A stretch of DNA of 64,000 bases from Methylococcus capsulatus (GTDB lineage: Bacteria; Pseudomonadota; Gammaproteobacteria; Methylococcales; Methylococcaceae): the NCBI RefSeq assembly GCF_036864975.1, contig NZ_CP104311.1, positions 124,001 to 188,000 of the forward strand, read 5' to 3'. Of the stretch, positions 18,706 to 28,213 are shown one piece after another. The notes under the pieces were generated by a model. The model saw only the letters and a program-made list of their open reading frames with translations, made no database searches and was not told the origin of the DNA. Made by a program: the position numbers and the translations under genes. Each line of letters begins with the position of its first letter. Within the stretch, counting starts at the first letter, position 1.

Positions 18706-19479
18706 TTACGGATGCAACTGCCGGCTCAGGCCGACATAGTCGGCCAGCGACAGTTCCTCGGCACGCGCACGGGGATCGATTCCGGCACGGGCCAGCGCCG
18801 ATTCATCCAATAATCCTTTGAGCGCGTTCCGCAGCGTCTTCCGGCGCTGGCCGAACGCCGCCGCGACTACCGCGGACACCTGCTTCACCAAGCCGGCATC
18901 GGGCAGGACGGTGTGCGGCACCAGCCGCACCACCGCCGATACCACCCTGGGCCGCGGGTAGAAGCACTCCGGTCCCACATTGAACAAATGCTGTGCCTGG
19001 CAATAGAGCGCGGCCATGACGCTCAGCCGGCCGTAATCGTCGTCACCCGCCCCCGCGCACAATCGGTCGACCACTTCCTTCTGCAGCATGAAGTGCATGT
19101 CTTCGATCACATCGAGTTGTTCGAACAAACGGAACAGCAGCGGGGTGGAAATGTTGTAAGGCAGATTGCCCACAACCCGGAGCCTCGCCTCTGAGGCGAT
19201 GGTGCGAAGATCGAACTTCAAGGCATCGCCTGCGTGTATCCGCAGCCTCCCTGCACCGGCAAACCGCTGTTGCAACGCCGCGACCAGATCACGATCCAAC
19301 TCGATCACATCCAGATGCGCTCCGGACTGCAGCAGCTCGCGGGTCAGCACCCCTTCGCCGGGGCCGATTTCCAAAAGCCGGTCCGACAGCCTGGGACCGA
19401 TGGCGGCGACGATCTCACGAATGACGCAGTGATCGCGCAGAAAATTCTGGCCGAAACGCTTACGCGGAATGTGCATCAT
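18706..19479 (-). CDS. rsmA: 16S rRNA dimethyladenosine transferase KsgA/RsmA
   Basis: A 257-residue SAM-dependent methyltransferase. RKRFGQNFLRD is the family N-terminus, LLEIGPGEGVLTREL the SAM site, VIELDRDLVAAL motif II, and VGNLPYNISTPLLFRL the catalytic NLPY motif. It dimethylates two adenines near the 3' end of 16S rRNA. The start overlaps the pdxA stop (ATGA), giving the familiar lptD-surA-pdxA-ksgA order of gammaproteobacteria. Confidence 0.96.
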   Translation of the reverse strand: MMHIPRKRFGQNFLRDHCVIREIVAAIGPRLSDRLLEIGPGEGVLTRELLQSGAHLDVIELDRDLVAALQQRFAGAGRLRIHAGDALKFDLRTIASEARLRVVGNLPYNISTPLLFRLFEQLDVIEDMHFMLQKEVVDRLCAGAGDDDYGRLSVMAALYCQAQHLFNVGPECFYPRPRVVSAVVRLVPHTVLPDAGLVKQVSAVVAAAFGQRRKTLRNALKGLLDESALARAGIDPRARAEELSLADYVGLSRQLHP

Positions 19480-20468
19480 GCCTTCACACCGCGCCGAGCT
19501 TCGGCCATTTCCGCAGCGACCCGGACCGCCTCTTCCAGGCTGCCGGTGTCGATCCGGCCGGTGCCGGCCAAATCCAGCGCCGTCCCGTGGTCCACCGAGG
19601 TGCGGATGATGGGGAGGCCTAGGGTGATGTTCACCGCTCGGCCGAATCCCGCATATTTCAATACCGGCAGCCCCTGGTCGTGATACATCGCCAACACCAC
19701 GTCGGCGCGCGCGAGATTTCGGGGAAGAAACAGTGTATCGGCCGGCAACGGGCCGGTCAGATCCATCCCTTCCTGCCGCAGCCGCGCGAGCACCGGTTCG
19801 ATCACGGTGATCTCCTCGCCTCCCAGATGCCCACCCTCGCCCGCATGCGGATTGAGCCCGCAGACCAGGATACGGGGTCTGGGGAGGCCGAAGCAGTAGG
19901 CCATGTCATGATGGAGGACTTTGAGCGTCCGCGTCAGCCGTTCGCCGGTAATGGCCCGGCTCACCTCGGCCAGAGGCAGATGGGTAGTGACCAGCGCAAC
20001 CCGCAGACCTTCGGTGGCCAGCATCATCACCGGCCAGCCGCCAGTGATCTCCGCAATGAATTCGGTGTGGCCGGTGAAGGCGACGCCGGCATCGTTGATG
20101 ACCGACTTCTGCACCGGAGCCGTGACCAGGGCATCGTAATGCCTCGCCAGACAGGCTCGCGCACCTTCGGCGATGGTTTCGAGCACGTAGGCGGCATTGG
20201 CCGCATCGAGCGTGCCGGGCACCGTTCCCGCCCGCCGGCGGGTCGGCTGGACGTGCAGCACGCCTGGTTCATGCGGCGGCACGACATCGCCGGGGGCGAC
20301 CTGGCGCAGTTCCAGTGAGACACCGAGCAGGCGCGCCCGGCTTTCCAGTAGCGCCGGGTCGCCCAGCACCGTGATACTGTAGGGAAGCAGACGCCCGGCC
20401 AGCAGCACGCACAAATCCGGGCCGATACCGGCCGGTTCTCCGCTGGTCAGCAACAGGCGGGAAGACAT
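19476..20468 (-). CDS. pdxA: 4-hydroxythreonine-4-phosphate dehydrogenase
   Basis: A 330-residue protein of the PdxA family: SRLLLTSGEPAGIGPDLC at the N-terminus, TAPVQKSVINDAGVAFTGHT with a metal histidine, NPHAGEGGHLGGEE and AMYHDQGLPVLKYAGFGRAV supplying further metal histidines. It oxidises 4-phosphohydroxy-L-threonine in pyridoxal phosphate synthesis. I chose ATG 20468; a TTG at 20486 is possible. It follows surA by 14 bp and overlaps rsmA by 4. Confidence 0.95.
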   Translation of the reverse strand: MSSRLLLTSGEPAGIGPDLCVLLAGRLLPYSITVLGDPALLESRARLLGVSLELRQVAPGDVVPPHEPGVLHVQPTRRRAGTVPGTLDAANAAYVLETIAEGARACLARHYDALVTAPVQKSVINDAGVAFTGHTEFIAEITGGWPVMMLATEGLRVALVTTHLPLAEVSRAITGERLTRTLKVLHHDMAYCFGLPRPRILVCGLNPHAGEGGHLGGEEITVIEPVLARLRQEGMDLTGPLPADTLFLPRNLARADVVLAMYHDQGLPVLKYAGFGRAVNITLGLPIIRTSVDHGTALDLAGTGRIDTGSLEEAVRVAAEMAEARRGVKA

Positions 20469-20482
20469 GAAAAATCGCCGTT

Positions 20483-21847
20483 TCAACGCATGAAGGTTTC
20501 AGGCGAATCTTCACCGCCAGGCGTCTCTTCGCCCGAGGATGCCGGCGTCTCGTCGAGGCGGATTTCGACGTAGGCCTCATCGCGGATCTTCCGCAGCCAC
20601 AGTTCCGTTTCTTCATCCACCTTGCGCTTGAACAGCTCTTCGCGCGCCCGGTTTTTCAGAACCTCATTGGTGTCGCTCGACTCCTGCCGCTCCAGCACCT
20701 GGATGAGATGCCAGCCGAACTGGGTCTGGACCGGATCGCTGAGCTGGTTTTCGTCCATCGCATTCATCGCCTCCTCGAACGGCGGCACCAAGGCGCCCGG
20801 CTTGACCCAGCCCAGATCCCCGCCCTTGATCGCCGAACCCTTATCATCGGAGTGGCCGCGTGCCAGCTCGGCAAAATCGTCACCGTTCTCGATCCGGGTC
20901 TTCAGGGCCATGAGCTTGTTCTTGGCATCCTCGTCGGACAGCACTTCGTTCGGCTTGATCAAAATGTGTCTGACGTGGGTTTTGGTCAATTTGGCCTCGC
21001 CCACGCCGCGCATAGCCATCATTTTGACGATGTGGTAACCGCCTGGACCGCGAATGGGATCGCTCACCTCGCCCTCCTTCATGCTGCCCACCACCTCGGC
21101 GATATCGCTGGGAATCTCGCTGAGCTTGCGCCAGCCGAGGTCACCGCCTTCCAGCGCCTGCGGATCGTCGGAATAGCGGATCGAAGCATCCTTGAAATCG
21201 AGGCCGGCCTTCAATTCCTTGACGACCTTGTCGGCGCGATCCCTGGCTTTCTTGACTTCGTCCGGTGACGCTTCGCGCGGGGTCGCGATGAGAATATGGC
21301 CCAGCCGGTATTCGCGGTCCGAAAGAGCCCCCGAACTGCCTTGAGCCTCCAGGTAATGCTCGACCTCCCGGTCGCTGATCTTGATCTGGTTGTTGATCTG
21401 GCTGGCGCGGAGCCGGCCCATGGCGATTTCGCCCCGCACCTGTTCCAGGAAATCGCCGTAATCGAGCCCCTCACGGGCGAGGGAACGGCGGAACTGGTCG
21501 GGTGTGAGGTTGTTGCGCTGGGCGATCTGGCTCACCGCCATGCGCAAGGTCTCGTCGTCCACCTGGATGCCCATCTTTTCGGCCATCTGGATCTGGATCT
21601 TGTCGACGATCATGCGCTCGAGCACCTGCCGGACCAGGATCGCATCGGGCGGCAAGGAAGTTCGGCTGGCACGGAGGCTGCGCTTGATCTCCTCGACTTT
21701 GCGGACCAGTTCACTCTCGAGGATGACACCGTCATCCACCACCGCCACGATACGGTCGACGGCTGCATCCGCCATCGACCAGCAAACCACGGCAAACAAG
21801 GCGAGGGAGGCCAGCCGCCGCCCTTTTTCGAAACTAGAAATCTTCAT
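20483..21847 (-). CDS. surA: Periplasmic chaperone/peptidyl-prolyl isomerase SurA
   Basis: A 454-residue secreted protein. A signal peptide (LASLALFAVVCWSMADA) precedes the SurA N-terminal domain (VDRIVAVVDDGVILESEL). Two parvulin domains follow, starting YRLGHILIATPRE and THVRHILIKPNEV, with the conserved GGDLGW blocks. It escorts outer-membrane beta-barrels, including LptD, to the BAM complex. The start (ATG 21847) lies inside the end of lptD (14-bp overlap), consistent with co-expression. Confidence 0.95.
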   Translation of the reverse strand: MKISSFEKGRRLASLALFAVVCWSMADAAVDRIVAVVDDGVILESELVRKVEEIKRSLRASRTSLPPDAILVRQVLERMIVDKIQIQMAEKMGIQVDDETLRMAVSQIAQRNNLTPDQFRRSLAREGLDYGDFLEQVRGEIAMGRLRASQINNQIKISDREVEHYLEAQGSSGALSDREYRLGHILIATPREASPDEVKKARDRADKVVKELKAGLDFKDASIRYSDDPQALEGGDLGWRKLSEIPSDIAEVVGSMKEGEVSDPIRGPGGYHIVKMMAMRGVGEAKLTKTHVRHILIKPNEVLSDEDAKNKLMALKTRIENGDDFAELARGHSDDKGSAIKGGDLGWVKPGALVPPFEEAMNAMDENQLSDPVQTQFGWHLIQVLERQESSDTNEVLKNRAREELFKRKVDEETELWLRKIRDEAYVEIRLDETPASSGEETPGGEDSPETFMR

Positions 21848-24800
21848 TCGGCATCCGGTAACCAGTGATGGCTCGATACAGGAAGCGGTCGACCTGATCA
21901 CCGAGTCGGGTCAGACCCTTGAGTTCCATCTGGACGAAAATCGCGGTATTGGTCGTGGGGGCATTGGATTGATTGACGCCGTTGAGATATTCACGGCCCA
22001 GCAAGGTGAAGCGCCAACAACAGGTTTCATGCTCCAGCCCGACCAGACTCTCGAGCGTCCGATTGTAGAGCAGCGAATACTGCCAACGGCCGATCACATG
22101 CCAATCCTTCAAGAAGGGTATCCGGAAAGATATGTCCGTATTGTTGAGGGCAGTCGTGTTCTGACCTATCGTGGCCGCCTGTTCTATTGCCGGCTGGTTG
22201 GGAAGCGGCACACGGTAACGGTAGCTCAGATTCATCAGGTTGTTCTGCCGGTCGTTGTATTGCAAGCCGACCGAACCTCGCTCGAAGCGGCCGGTATAAG
22301 GCGAGAGCTGAGTTTCCCCGCCGAGGGAAAAGGTTTCCGTCAGCCGGGTATCGACCCTCCCGATGATGTTGGCGTAACTCTTGTTGTAGTTTTCGTAGAC
22401 GAACTGTCCTTGATCTGGCCCCAACACCACGCCAAGCGGGTTGGCACCGTAAGGATTGACCAGCGTCACCGAAGGGTCGGTGATGAAAAATACCTTGCCC
22501 AGACTCGCTGTCAGGCGCTCCCAGCCGGTGTCGCGATCGATGAAACGGGAAGTCAGACCGAGTGTCACCTGATTCATGTCAGCCAGGCGGTCGGCGCCTG
22601 CGAAACGGTTGGTACGGAACAGCTGGTAATACGTGAAGTCGTAGTAATTACTGTCGAAGATCGGATAGTCGTTCTGGTTGATCTTCGGCACATAGGTATA
22701 GAACACGCGGGGTTCGAGCGTCTGCCGCAACGAGGCGGACCCCAGCTCGAAATCCCGGTCGAAAACCAGACCGCTGTCCACCGAGAAGATGGGAGCGACA
22801 CGATTCAGGCTGCTGTTGGTGCCCGCCGCCTGGTTCTGCAGCATGTAGGTCGTGTTCTGCAAAGCGACGCTGGGAACGAGGAAACTGCCCGTGGACTGGA
22901 TGGGATAGGAGATCTGCGGGCGGATGTTCAGACGCTGGCCTTTGACGTTGCTCCCGCCATGACCGAAATTCACGACCTCTGCATTGGTCTGGAAATGGAA
23001 CCCGGAATCACCGATCTGCGCGCTGTAATTTCCCCGCAGGCTCGGCAGACGGTAATAAGGGGTCTGTTCGGCAGGAATCGAGGGATCGATGTTCTGGTAA
23101 TAGTCGCCCAGCAGCCGGACCGACCCGTTCGAATACATGTAATCGGCATACGCTTGGCTCTGGACGAAGGTGTTTGACACCAGACCCAGCGTATTGTTCA
23201 ACTGGTTCAGATATTGGCTGTCGGAAACATAGTTCAAATCGACCAGGGTGAAGAGACTGTCGGTCCACCGCCCCATCGCGTCGAAGCCGGCTTGACCACG
23301 GGTCGTCTTCGTCTGACTGTCTTCCGGGATGATTTCTCCCAGCAGGCGGAGGCGCTGGTGCTCCGTCAGCCAGCGGAAATCGCCGCCGAACAGCGGCCCG
23401 CGGCTGGTCATCTCCCGGGCCTGCACCGTCAGATCGTAATTGGGCGCGAGATTGAAATAATACGGAACGGACAGGTTGAAGCCGTTGACCTTGGACTGAC
23501 CGAAGGTCGGCGACAGGAATCCGGATTGCCGCCGGTCATCCACTGGGAAATCCATGTAGGGGGTGTAGAACATCGGCACCCCCTTGAACTCCATCCAAGC
23601 GTGGGTGGCGCCCCCCCGTCCAGTCTCCTTGTCGATCGTGACTTCGTCGGCGTGCAGCATCCAGTCCGTATTGCCCGGCGGACAGGTGGTATAGGTGGCG
23701 GTTTCATAGCGCGAACGGGTGTCGCTGTCCATGTGGGCAACCCGGGCGACCCCGCGCGAAGGCATGGTCTCGACGATGAACTGACTGTTGCGCAGCACAC
23801 CCTTGTCTTCTTCCATCCGCAGGAAGGCGGTATCGCTCGCAAAGGCCAGACCTTTTTCGCGGTAGAACACACTGCCGCGGGCATTCACGACGTCGGCCTC
23901 GGTGTTGAGACTCAGGAAATCGCCCTTGATGTGCTGGTCGTAACGCGTCACCTCGGCGTTGCCAGTGAAAGTCGCAACCTCCTGGTCATCCATTTCACCG
24001 TAATTGCCGTGGACTTCCACTGGCGCCCGTTTACGGGCGAGCCGGTCTTTCGAGGAGAGGAGGAAATCCTTGGCGGCATCGGACTCGCGCTTTCCGCGGG
24101 CGCAGGTTCCGGCCCACGGGTTGCTCGGCATCATGCCGAGCAGGCGGTCGAAGCGCTGCTCGTCGTATTCGGTAATCGTCGCCGCCTGGGCCCAGTCCTC
24201 GGGTGACGCTTCCGCAGCGCCGACCGGTCGTGCGACCCCACGAGGGTCCGGCCCCACCAGATTGCAGTCCCAGCTCCTGCTCTCCTTATTCGGCTTACAG
24301 GTCCAGCCGGGGGGCGCGGCCGTAGCCTGAGCGGCTACGGACGGAGGCAGGACGGGCTCCGGCCGCACAGACACGGTTCCGGAGGAGATGAAACGCGAGG
24401 CGGCTAGCGCCGTCGCCGGACGGGACGCCCGGGCCGGCGCGGCACCTTCCTGGTCGCCAGCGGATTCGCTTTCAGCCACCTCGGGTGCCGCAGCCGGCGC
24501 TGCCTTTTCGGTTTCCACCGACTCGCTTTCCTCGTCCTTGGCAGGGCTGCCCGCGCTCATGACGGGCGATACCGGCTCGGTGGAAGGCTCCGGCGGCGGC
24601 CTGGAAGCGGTTCCGGCCACCGGCGCCATCCCGGTCGGCGTAGAGGAAAGGGACGTCGCAGGTGCGGCACGGCCAGGTTGTGGCAAGGCGGCCTCCCCCG
24701 GCGCTGCCAGCGGGGCAGGCGGTGCCTTGGGCGCGGGCGCCGCCGGCGTGTCCGCGCCGCCGGCCTTTCTATTGGCTACGCACTCCCACTGCTTGTTGTC

Positions 24801-25019
24801 GGTACTGCGTGCGCAGTTCCAATTGCCCACCGCGACGGCTGATTGTTGCCAGCTCGCAGCCAGCGCAACGAACACCGCAGTGCGCAGCGGGACGGACGCA
24901 CGCGCGGCAGCGGACGAATCTTCCGGATTCGCAGAAGCCAGTCCCGACCCGCGCACGATCAAACCTGCACTCCTGCGAAGGAGCCGGGCCAGAAAACCGG
25001 AACGGCGATGAGGAACCAC
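21834..25019 (-). CDS. lptD: LPS-assembly outer-membrane protein LptD
   Basis: About 1061 residues. The OstA/jellyroll part begins near YDEQRFDRLLGMM and includes VHGNYGEMDDQEVATFTGNA; the C-terminal beta-barrel has PMFYTPYMDFPVDDRRQSGF and ends with LLGREYLNGVN and LKGLTRLGDQVD. It inserts LPS into the outer leaflet with LptE. It is much longer than E. coli LptD because of an Ala/Pro/Glu-rich segment of roughly 150 residues after the signal region, containing two WxC motifs (NWNCARS, WTCKPNKESRSWDCN). The start is uncertain: GTG 25019 is proposed, with the signal sequence some 45 residues in. Confidence 0.92.
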   Translation of the reverse strand: MVPHRRSGFLARLLRRSAGLIVRGSGLASANPEDSSAAARASVPLRTAVFVALAASWQQSAVAVGNWNCARSTDNKQWECVANRKAGGADTPAAPAPKAPPAPLAAPGEAALPQPGRAAPATSLSSTPTGMAPVAGTASRPPPEPSTEPVSPVMSAGSPAKDEESESVETEKAAPAAAPEVAESESAGDQEGAAPARASRPATALAASRFISSGTVSVRPEPVLPPSVAAQATAAPPGWTCKPNKESRSWDCNLVGPDPRGVARPVGAAEASPEDWAQAATITEYDEQRFDRLLGMMPSNPWAGTCARGKRESDAAKDFLLSSKDRLARKRAPVEVHGNYGEMDDQEVATFTGNAEVTRYDQHIKGDFLSLNTEADVVNARGSVFYREKGLAFASDTAFLRMEEDKGVLRNSQFIVETMPSRGVARVAHMDSDTRSRYETATYTTCPPGNTDWMLHADEVTIDKETGRGGATHAWMEFKGVPMFYTPYMDFPVDDRRQSGFLSPTFGQSKVNGFNLSVPYYFNLAPNYDLTVQAREMTSRGPLFGGDFRWLTEHQRLRLLGEIIPEDSQTKTTRGQAGFDAMGRWTDSLFTLVDLNYVSDSQYLNQLNNTLGLVSNTFVQSQAYADYMYSNGSVRLLGDYYQNIDPSIPAEQTPYYRLPSLRGNYSAQIGDSGFHFQTNAEVVNFGHGGSNVKGQRLNIRPQISYPIQSTGSFLVPSVALQNTTYMLQNQAAGTNSSLNRVAPIFSVDSGLVFDRDFELGSASLRQTLEPRVFYTYVPKINQNDYPIFDSNYYDFTYYQLFRTNRFAGADRLADMNQVTLGLTSRFIDRDTGWERLTASLGKVFFITDPSVTLVNPYGANPLGVVLGPDQGQFVYENYNKSYANIIGRVDTRLTETFSLGGETQLSPYTGRFERGSVGLQYNDRQNNLMNLSYRYRVPLPNQPAIEQAATIGQNTTALNNTDISFRIPFLKDWHVIGRWQYSLLYNRTLESLVGLEHETCCWRFTLLGREYLNGVNQSNAPTTNTAIFVQMELKGLTRLGDQVDRFLYRAITGYRMPNEDF

Positions 25020-25167
25020 CTGATCATAGGTGAGGAAAAAGCAGGGGAAAGATGGTCCAGGAAATGCTTGTATCCAGGTCGATAGAACCGACAGCCATGC
25101 AACGCGCAAATCCTATATCATTAGGAGCCATGGAAAATCGAATCATTGTAACCCAAGGTTTGGACAT
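25020..25167. promoter_or_regulatory. Divergent promoter region lptD / amgK
   Basis: 148 bp between the proposed start codons of the divergent envelope operons. It is relatively AT-rich (ATCATAGG, TCCTATATCATTAGG). No operator was recognised. Confidence 0.4.
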
Positions 25168-26193
25168 TTGATTAACTCTCCCGGCATTGCCACCGACAAC
25201 CGCTCTGAAGCACTTCTGCACTGGCTTCCAGGCGTACTGGGACACCGTCCCGGCGACATCCGGCCGGTCTCGGGAGATGCCAGTTTTCGCCGTTATTTCC
25301 GGGTCAGAGCCGGCGAGTCCAGTTTTATCGCGATGGACGCCCCGCCGGAGCTGGAAAAGCTTCGTCCTTTCATTCACGCCGCCGGGCTGCTGCAACAAGC
25401 CGGGGTCAACGTTCCCCGCATCTTCGCCGTCGATGAGGCGCAAGGCTTCCTGTTGATGTCCGATTTCGGCGACGTCAGCTACCTGCAGCAACTGGCAGCG
25501 GGGGACGCCGACGCCCTGTACGCCGATGCGCTGGAAACGCTGGTACGGATGCAACGCGGAATCGACGCCGCCGGCTGCGGCCTGCCTGCCTACGACCAAG
25601 CCCTGCTCCAGCGGGAACTGGAACTTTTCCCCGTCTGGTTCCTGGCGGGACTGCTGGGGCTGGAACTGAGCCGGGGAGAGCAGACGCTGTACCAGCGGCT
25701 CTCCCTGAACCTCATGGCCTCGGCTTTGCAGCAGCCTGCGGTCGTCGTCCATCGCGACTTCCATTCCCGCAACCTCATGGTCACCGGCGAATGCAATCCC
25801 GGCGTGCTCGACTTCCAGGATGCCGTCGTGGGCCCCGTGACGTACGATCTCGTGTCCCTGCTCCGGGACTGCTACATCGCCTGGCCCGACACCCGCGTCA
25901 GACGCTGGCTGGACGACTACCGACAGCGCCTCGCCGACGGCGGCGCATGCCCCGCGACCGACGGCGAAACCTTCCAGCGCTGGTTCGATCTGATGGGTCT
26001 GCAGCGCCATCTCAAGGCCGTGGGCATCTTCGCCCGGCTCCATCTGCGCGACGGCAAGAGCGGCTACCTGCCGCACATCCCCCGAACCCTCCGCTACATC
26101 CTGGATGTCGCCGGCAGATATCCGGAAACGGCGGAATTCCGCCGTTTCCTCGACCTCCGGGTCTGCCCCCTCCTCAACGAGGCCGCCGCGTGA
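25168..26193 (+). CDS. amgK: Anomeric sugar kinase AmgK (APH fold)
   Basis: About 341 residues with the aminoglycoside-phosphotransferase fold: DASFRRYFRV in the N-lobe, VVVHRDFHSRNLMVT (catalytic loop, HRDFHxxN) and VLDFQDAVVGPVTYDLVSLL (metal aspartate). Paired with a nucleotidyltransferase it matches AmgK of the MurNAc/GlcNAc recycling pathway, which makes the sugar 1-phosphate. The start is uncertain: TTG 25168 fits the family length; the ORF is open to an ATG at 25030 that runs into the lptD promoter. Its stop overlaps murU (GTGA). Confidence 0.88.
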   Translation: MINSPGIATDNRSEALLHWLPGVLGHRPGDIRPVSGDASFRRYFRVRAGESSFIAMDAPPELEKLRPFIHAAGLLQQAGVNVPRIFAVDEAQGFLLMSDFGDVSYLQQLAAGDADALYADALETLVRMQRGIDAAGCGLPAYDQALLQRELELFPVWFLAGLLGLELSRGEQTLYQRLSLNLMASALQQPAVVVHRDFHSRNLMVTGECNPGVLDFQDAVVGPVTYDLVSLLRDCYIAWPDTRVRRWLDDYRQRLADGGACPATDGETFQRWFDLMGLQRHLKAVGIFARLHLRDGKSGYLPHIPRTLRYILDVAGRYPETAEFRRFLDLRVCPLLNEAAA

Positions 26194-26888
26194 AAGCCAT
26201 GATCCTCGCAGCGGGCCGCGGCGAGCGCCTGCGCCCCTTGACCGACCACACCCCGAAGCCGCTCCTGCCCGCAGGCGGCCGCCCGCTGATCGAACATACC
26301 TTGGAAGCGCTGGTACGGGCCGGATTCATGGAGATCGTCGTCAACCTCGCCCATCTCGGCCGGCAGATCCGCGAACGGCTGGGTGATGGCGGACGCTTCG
26401 GCGCCCGCATCCGCTATTCCGACGAGGGCGACCATGCGCTCGAAACCGCCGGCGGGATCCGCCAGGCCCTGGCGCTGCTCGGCCCGGAGCCGTTCATCGT
26501 CGTCAATGGCGACATCGGCACGGACTACGACTTCGCCCGGCTGCACCGCGCACCGGCCGGCGACGCCCACCTGGTGCTCGTACCCAACCCGCCCCATCAT
26601 CCGCAAGGCGATTTCGTACTGAAGGGGGACCAGGTGACGCCGCCCGGCGACGGCGCCTGCACCTGCACATTCGCCGGGATCGGTCTGTACCGCGCGGAAT
26701 TGTTCGCCTCGCTCCAGCCCGGGCGGGTCCCCTTGGCGCCGCTGCTCCGGCAGGCCATGACCGCCGGACGTGTCAGCGGCGAGCTGCACGCCGGCTTCTG
26801 GCTCGACATCGGCACCGCGGAGCGACTCGAAACCTACGACTGCTGGATCCAGGAACGGCGACGGGCACGGTCCGTACCGACCGTTTGA
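26190..26888 (+). CDS. murU: N-acetylmuramate 1-phosphate uridylyltransferase MurU
   Basis: A 232-residue nucleotidyltransferase: MILAAGRGERLRPLTDHTPK is the nucleotide-binding loop with its Lys/Arg, FIVVNGDIGTDYDF the metal aspartate, and GFWLDIGTAERL the closing motif. Following amgK with overlapping stop/start (GTG 26190, or ATG 26199), it would turn MurNAc 1-phosphate into UDP-MurNAc. This route bypasses de novo synthesis and the fosfomycin target in Pseudomonas. The function is by homology and gene pairing. Confidence 0.88.
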   Translation: MKAMILAAGRGERLRPLTDHTPKPLLPAGGRPLIEHTLEALVRAGFMEIVVNLAHLGRQIRERLGDGGRFGARIRYSDEGDHALETAGGIRQALALLGPEPFIVVNGDIGTDYDFARLHRAPAGDAHLVLVPNPPHHPQGDFVLKGDQVTPPGDGACTCTFAGIGLYRAELFASLQPGRVPLAPLLRQAMTAGRVSGELHAGFWLDIGTAERLETYDCWIQERRRARSVPTV

Positions 26889-26993
26889 CATGTGCGGCGC
26901 CGGCCGGTAACGTTGGGCGTTTTTTCCGGATTTCCGGCTCAGCTTGCGAAGACCGGTCCCGATTCGAGGCACAACCCCCAGCCAGGCCCCAGG

Positions 26994-28178
26994 ATGGAAG
27001 AATTTCAGCGCATCAAACGCCTGCCCCCTTACGTCTTCAACATCGTCAACGAACTCAAGGCGAAGGAACGGGCGCAGGGCAAAGACGTCATCGATTTCGG
27101 CATGGGCAATCCGGATCAGGCCACGCCGCAGCACATCGTCGACAAACTGATCGAATCTTCGCGTAAAGGCTCCAACCACCGTTATTCGGTGTCCAAAGGC
27201 ATCCCCCGTCTGCGGCGGGCCATCTGCAATTGGTATTTGAGCCGCTACGGCGTCGAGCTCGACCCGGACTCCCAGGCCATCGTGACGATCGGCTCGAAGG
27301 AGGGCCTGGCGCATCTGGCACTCGCCACGGTGGGGCCGGGCGATGCCGTTCTGGTGCCGAACCCGGCCTATCCGATCCACCCTTATGGTTTCGTCCTGGC
27401 CGGCGCCGACGTCCGACACGTGCCGCTGCTGCCCGGCATCGATTTCTTTGCGGAACTGGAAATGGCGATCAAGACCTCCTGGCCCAAGCCCAAGATGCTG
27501 ATCCTGAATTTCCCGGCCAATCCCACGGCGCAATGCGTGGAGCTGGAATTTTTCGAGAAGGTCGTGGAAATCGCCCGCGAGTACAAAATCTGGGTGGTGC
27601 ACGACCTCGCCTATGCCGATCTGGTGTTCGACGGCTACATCGCCCCTTCGATCCTGCAGGTGCCGGGCGCGGAGGACATCGCCGTGGAGTTCTTCACGCT
27701 GTCCAAGAGCTATAACATGCCTGGCTGGCGAGTGGGCTTCATGTGCGGCAACCGCGAGCTGGTCTCGGCCTTGGGACGCATCAAGTCTTACCTGGACTAC
27801 GGCACTTTCACACCGATCCAGGTGGCCGCGATCACGGCACTGGAAGGCCCGCAGGACTGTGTCGAGAACATCCGGCTGATGTACCAGAACCGCCGCGACG
27901 TCCTGTGCAAGGGCCTCAACGACATCGGCTGGCCGGTGGAGAAACCCAAGGGCACCATGTTCGTCTGGGCCAGGATTCCCGAACGCTACCAGAACCTGGG
28001 CTCGCTGGAATTCGCAAAAAAGATGCTGCTCGACGCCCATGTCGCAGTTTCCCCCGGCATCGGCTTCGGCGAATTCGGCGACGACCACGTGCGCTTCGGC
28101 CTGATCGAAAACGAGCACCGCACCCGTCAGGCCATTCGCGGCATCCGCGATATGATGCGCAAGGACAACGCCGTATAA
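26994..28178 (+). CDS. alaC: PLP-dependent aminotransferase, AlaC-like
   Basis: A 394-residue class I aminotransferase: [20 protein letters not shown], then [41 protein letters not shown] and [15 protein letters not shown] with the PLP lysine. The N-terminus and length match AlaC (YfdZ), a glutamate-pyruvate transaminase. In many bacteria it precedes hom and thrC, as here, and may serve aspartate-family or alanine synthesis. ATG 26994 has AGG just upstream. Confidence 0.88.
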   Translation: MEEFQRIKRLPPYVFNIVNELKAKERAQGKDVIDFGMGNPDQATPQHIVDKLIESSRKGSNHRYSVSKGIPRLRRAICNWYLSRYGVELDPDSQAIVTIGSKEGLAHLALATVGPGDAVLVPNPAYPIHPYGFVLAGADVRHVPLLPGIDFFAELEMAIKTSWPKPKMLILNFPANPTAQCVELEFFEKVVEIAREYKIWVVHDLAYADLVFDGYIAPSILQVPGAEDIAVEFFTLSKSYNMPGWRVGFMCGNRELVSALGRIKSYLDYGTFTPIQVAAITALEGPQDCVENIRLMYQNRRDVLCKGLNDIGWPVEKPKGTMFVWARIPERYQNLGSLEFAKKMLLDAHVAVSPGIGFGEFGDDHVRFGLIENEHRTRQAIRGIRDMMRKDNAV

Positions 28179-28213
28179 TTTATGCTTTTTCCCCTAGTCT
28201 TGAGGAGCGCAGC

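Noticed and set aside
26094-28118. A 674-residue minus-strand frame opposite murU and the aminotransferase
   Set aside because: It spans two real genes and their spacer on the opposite strand and has the composition of a shadow frame.
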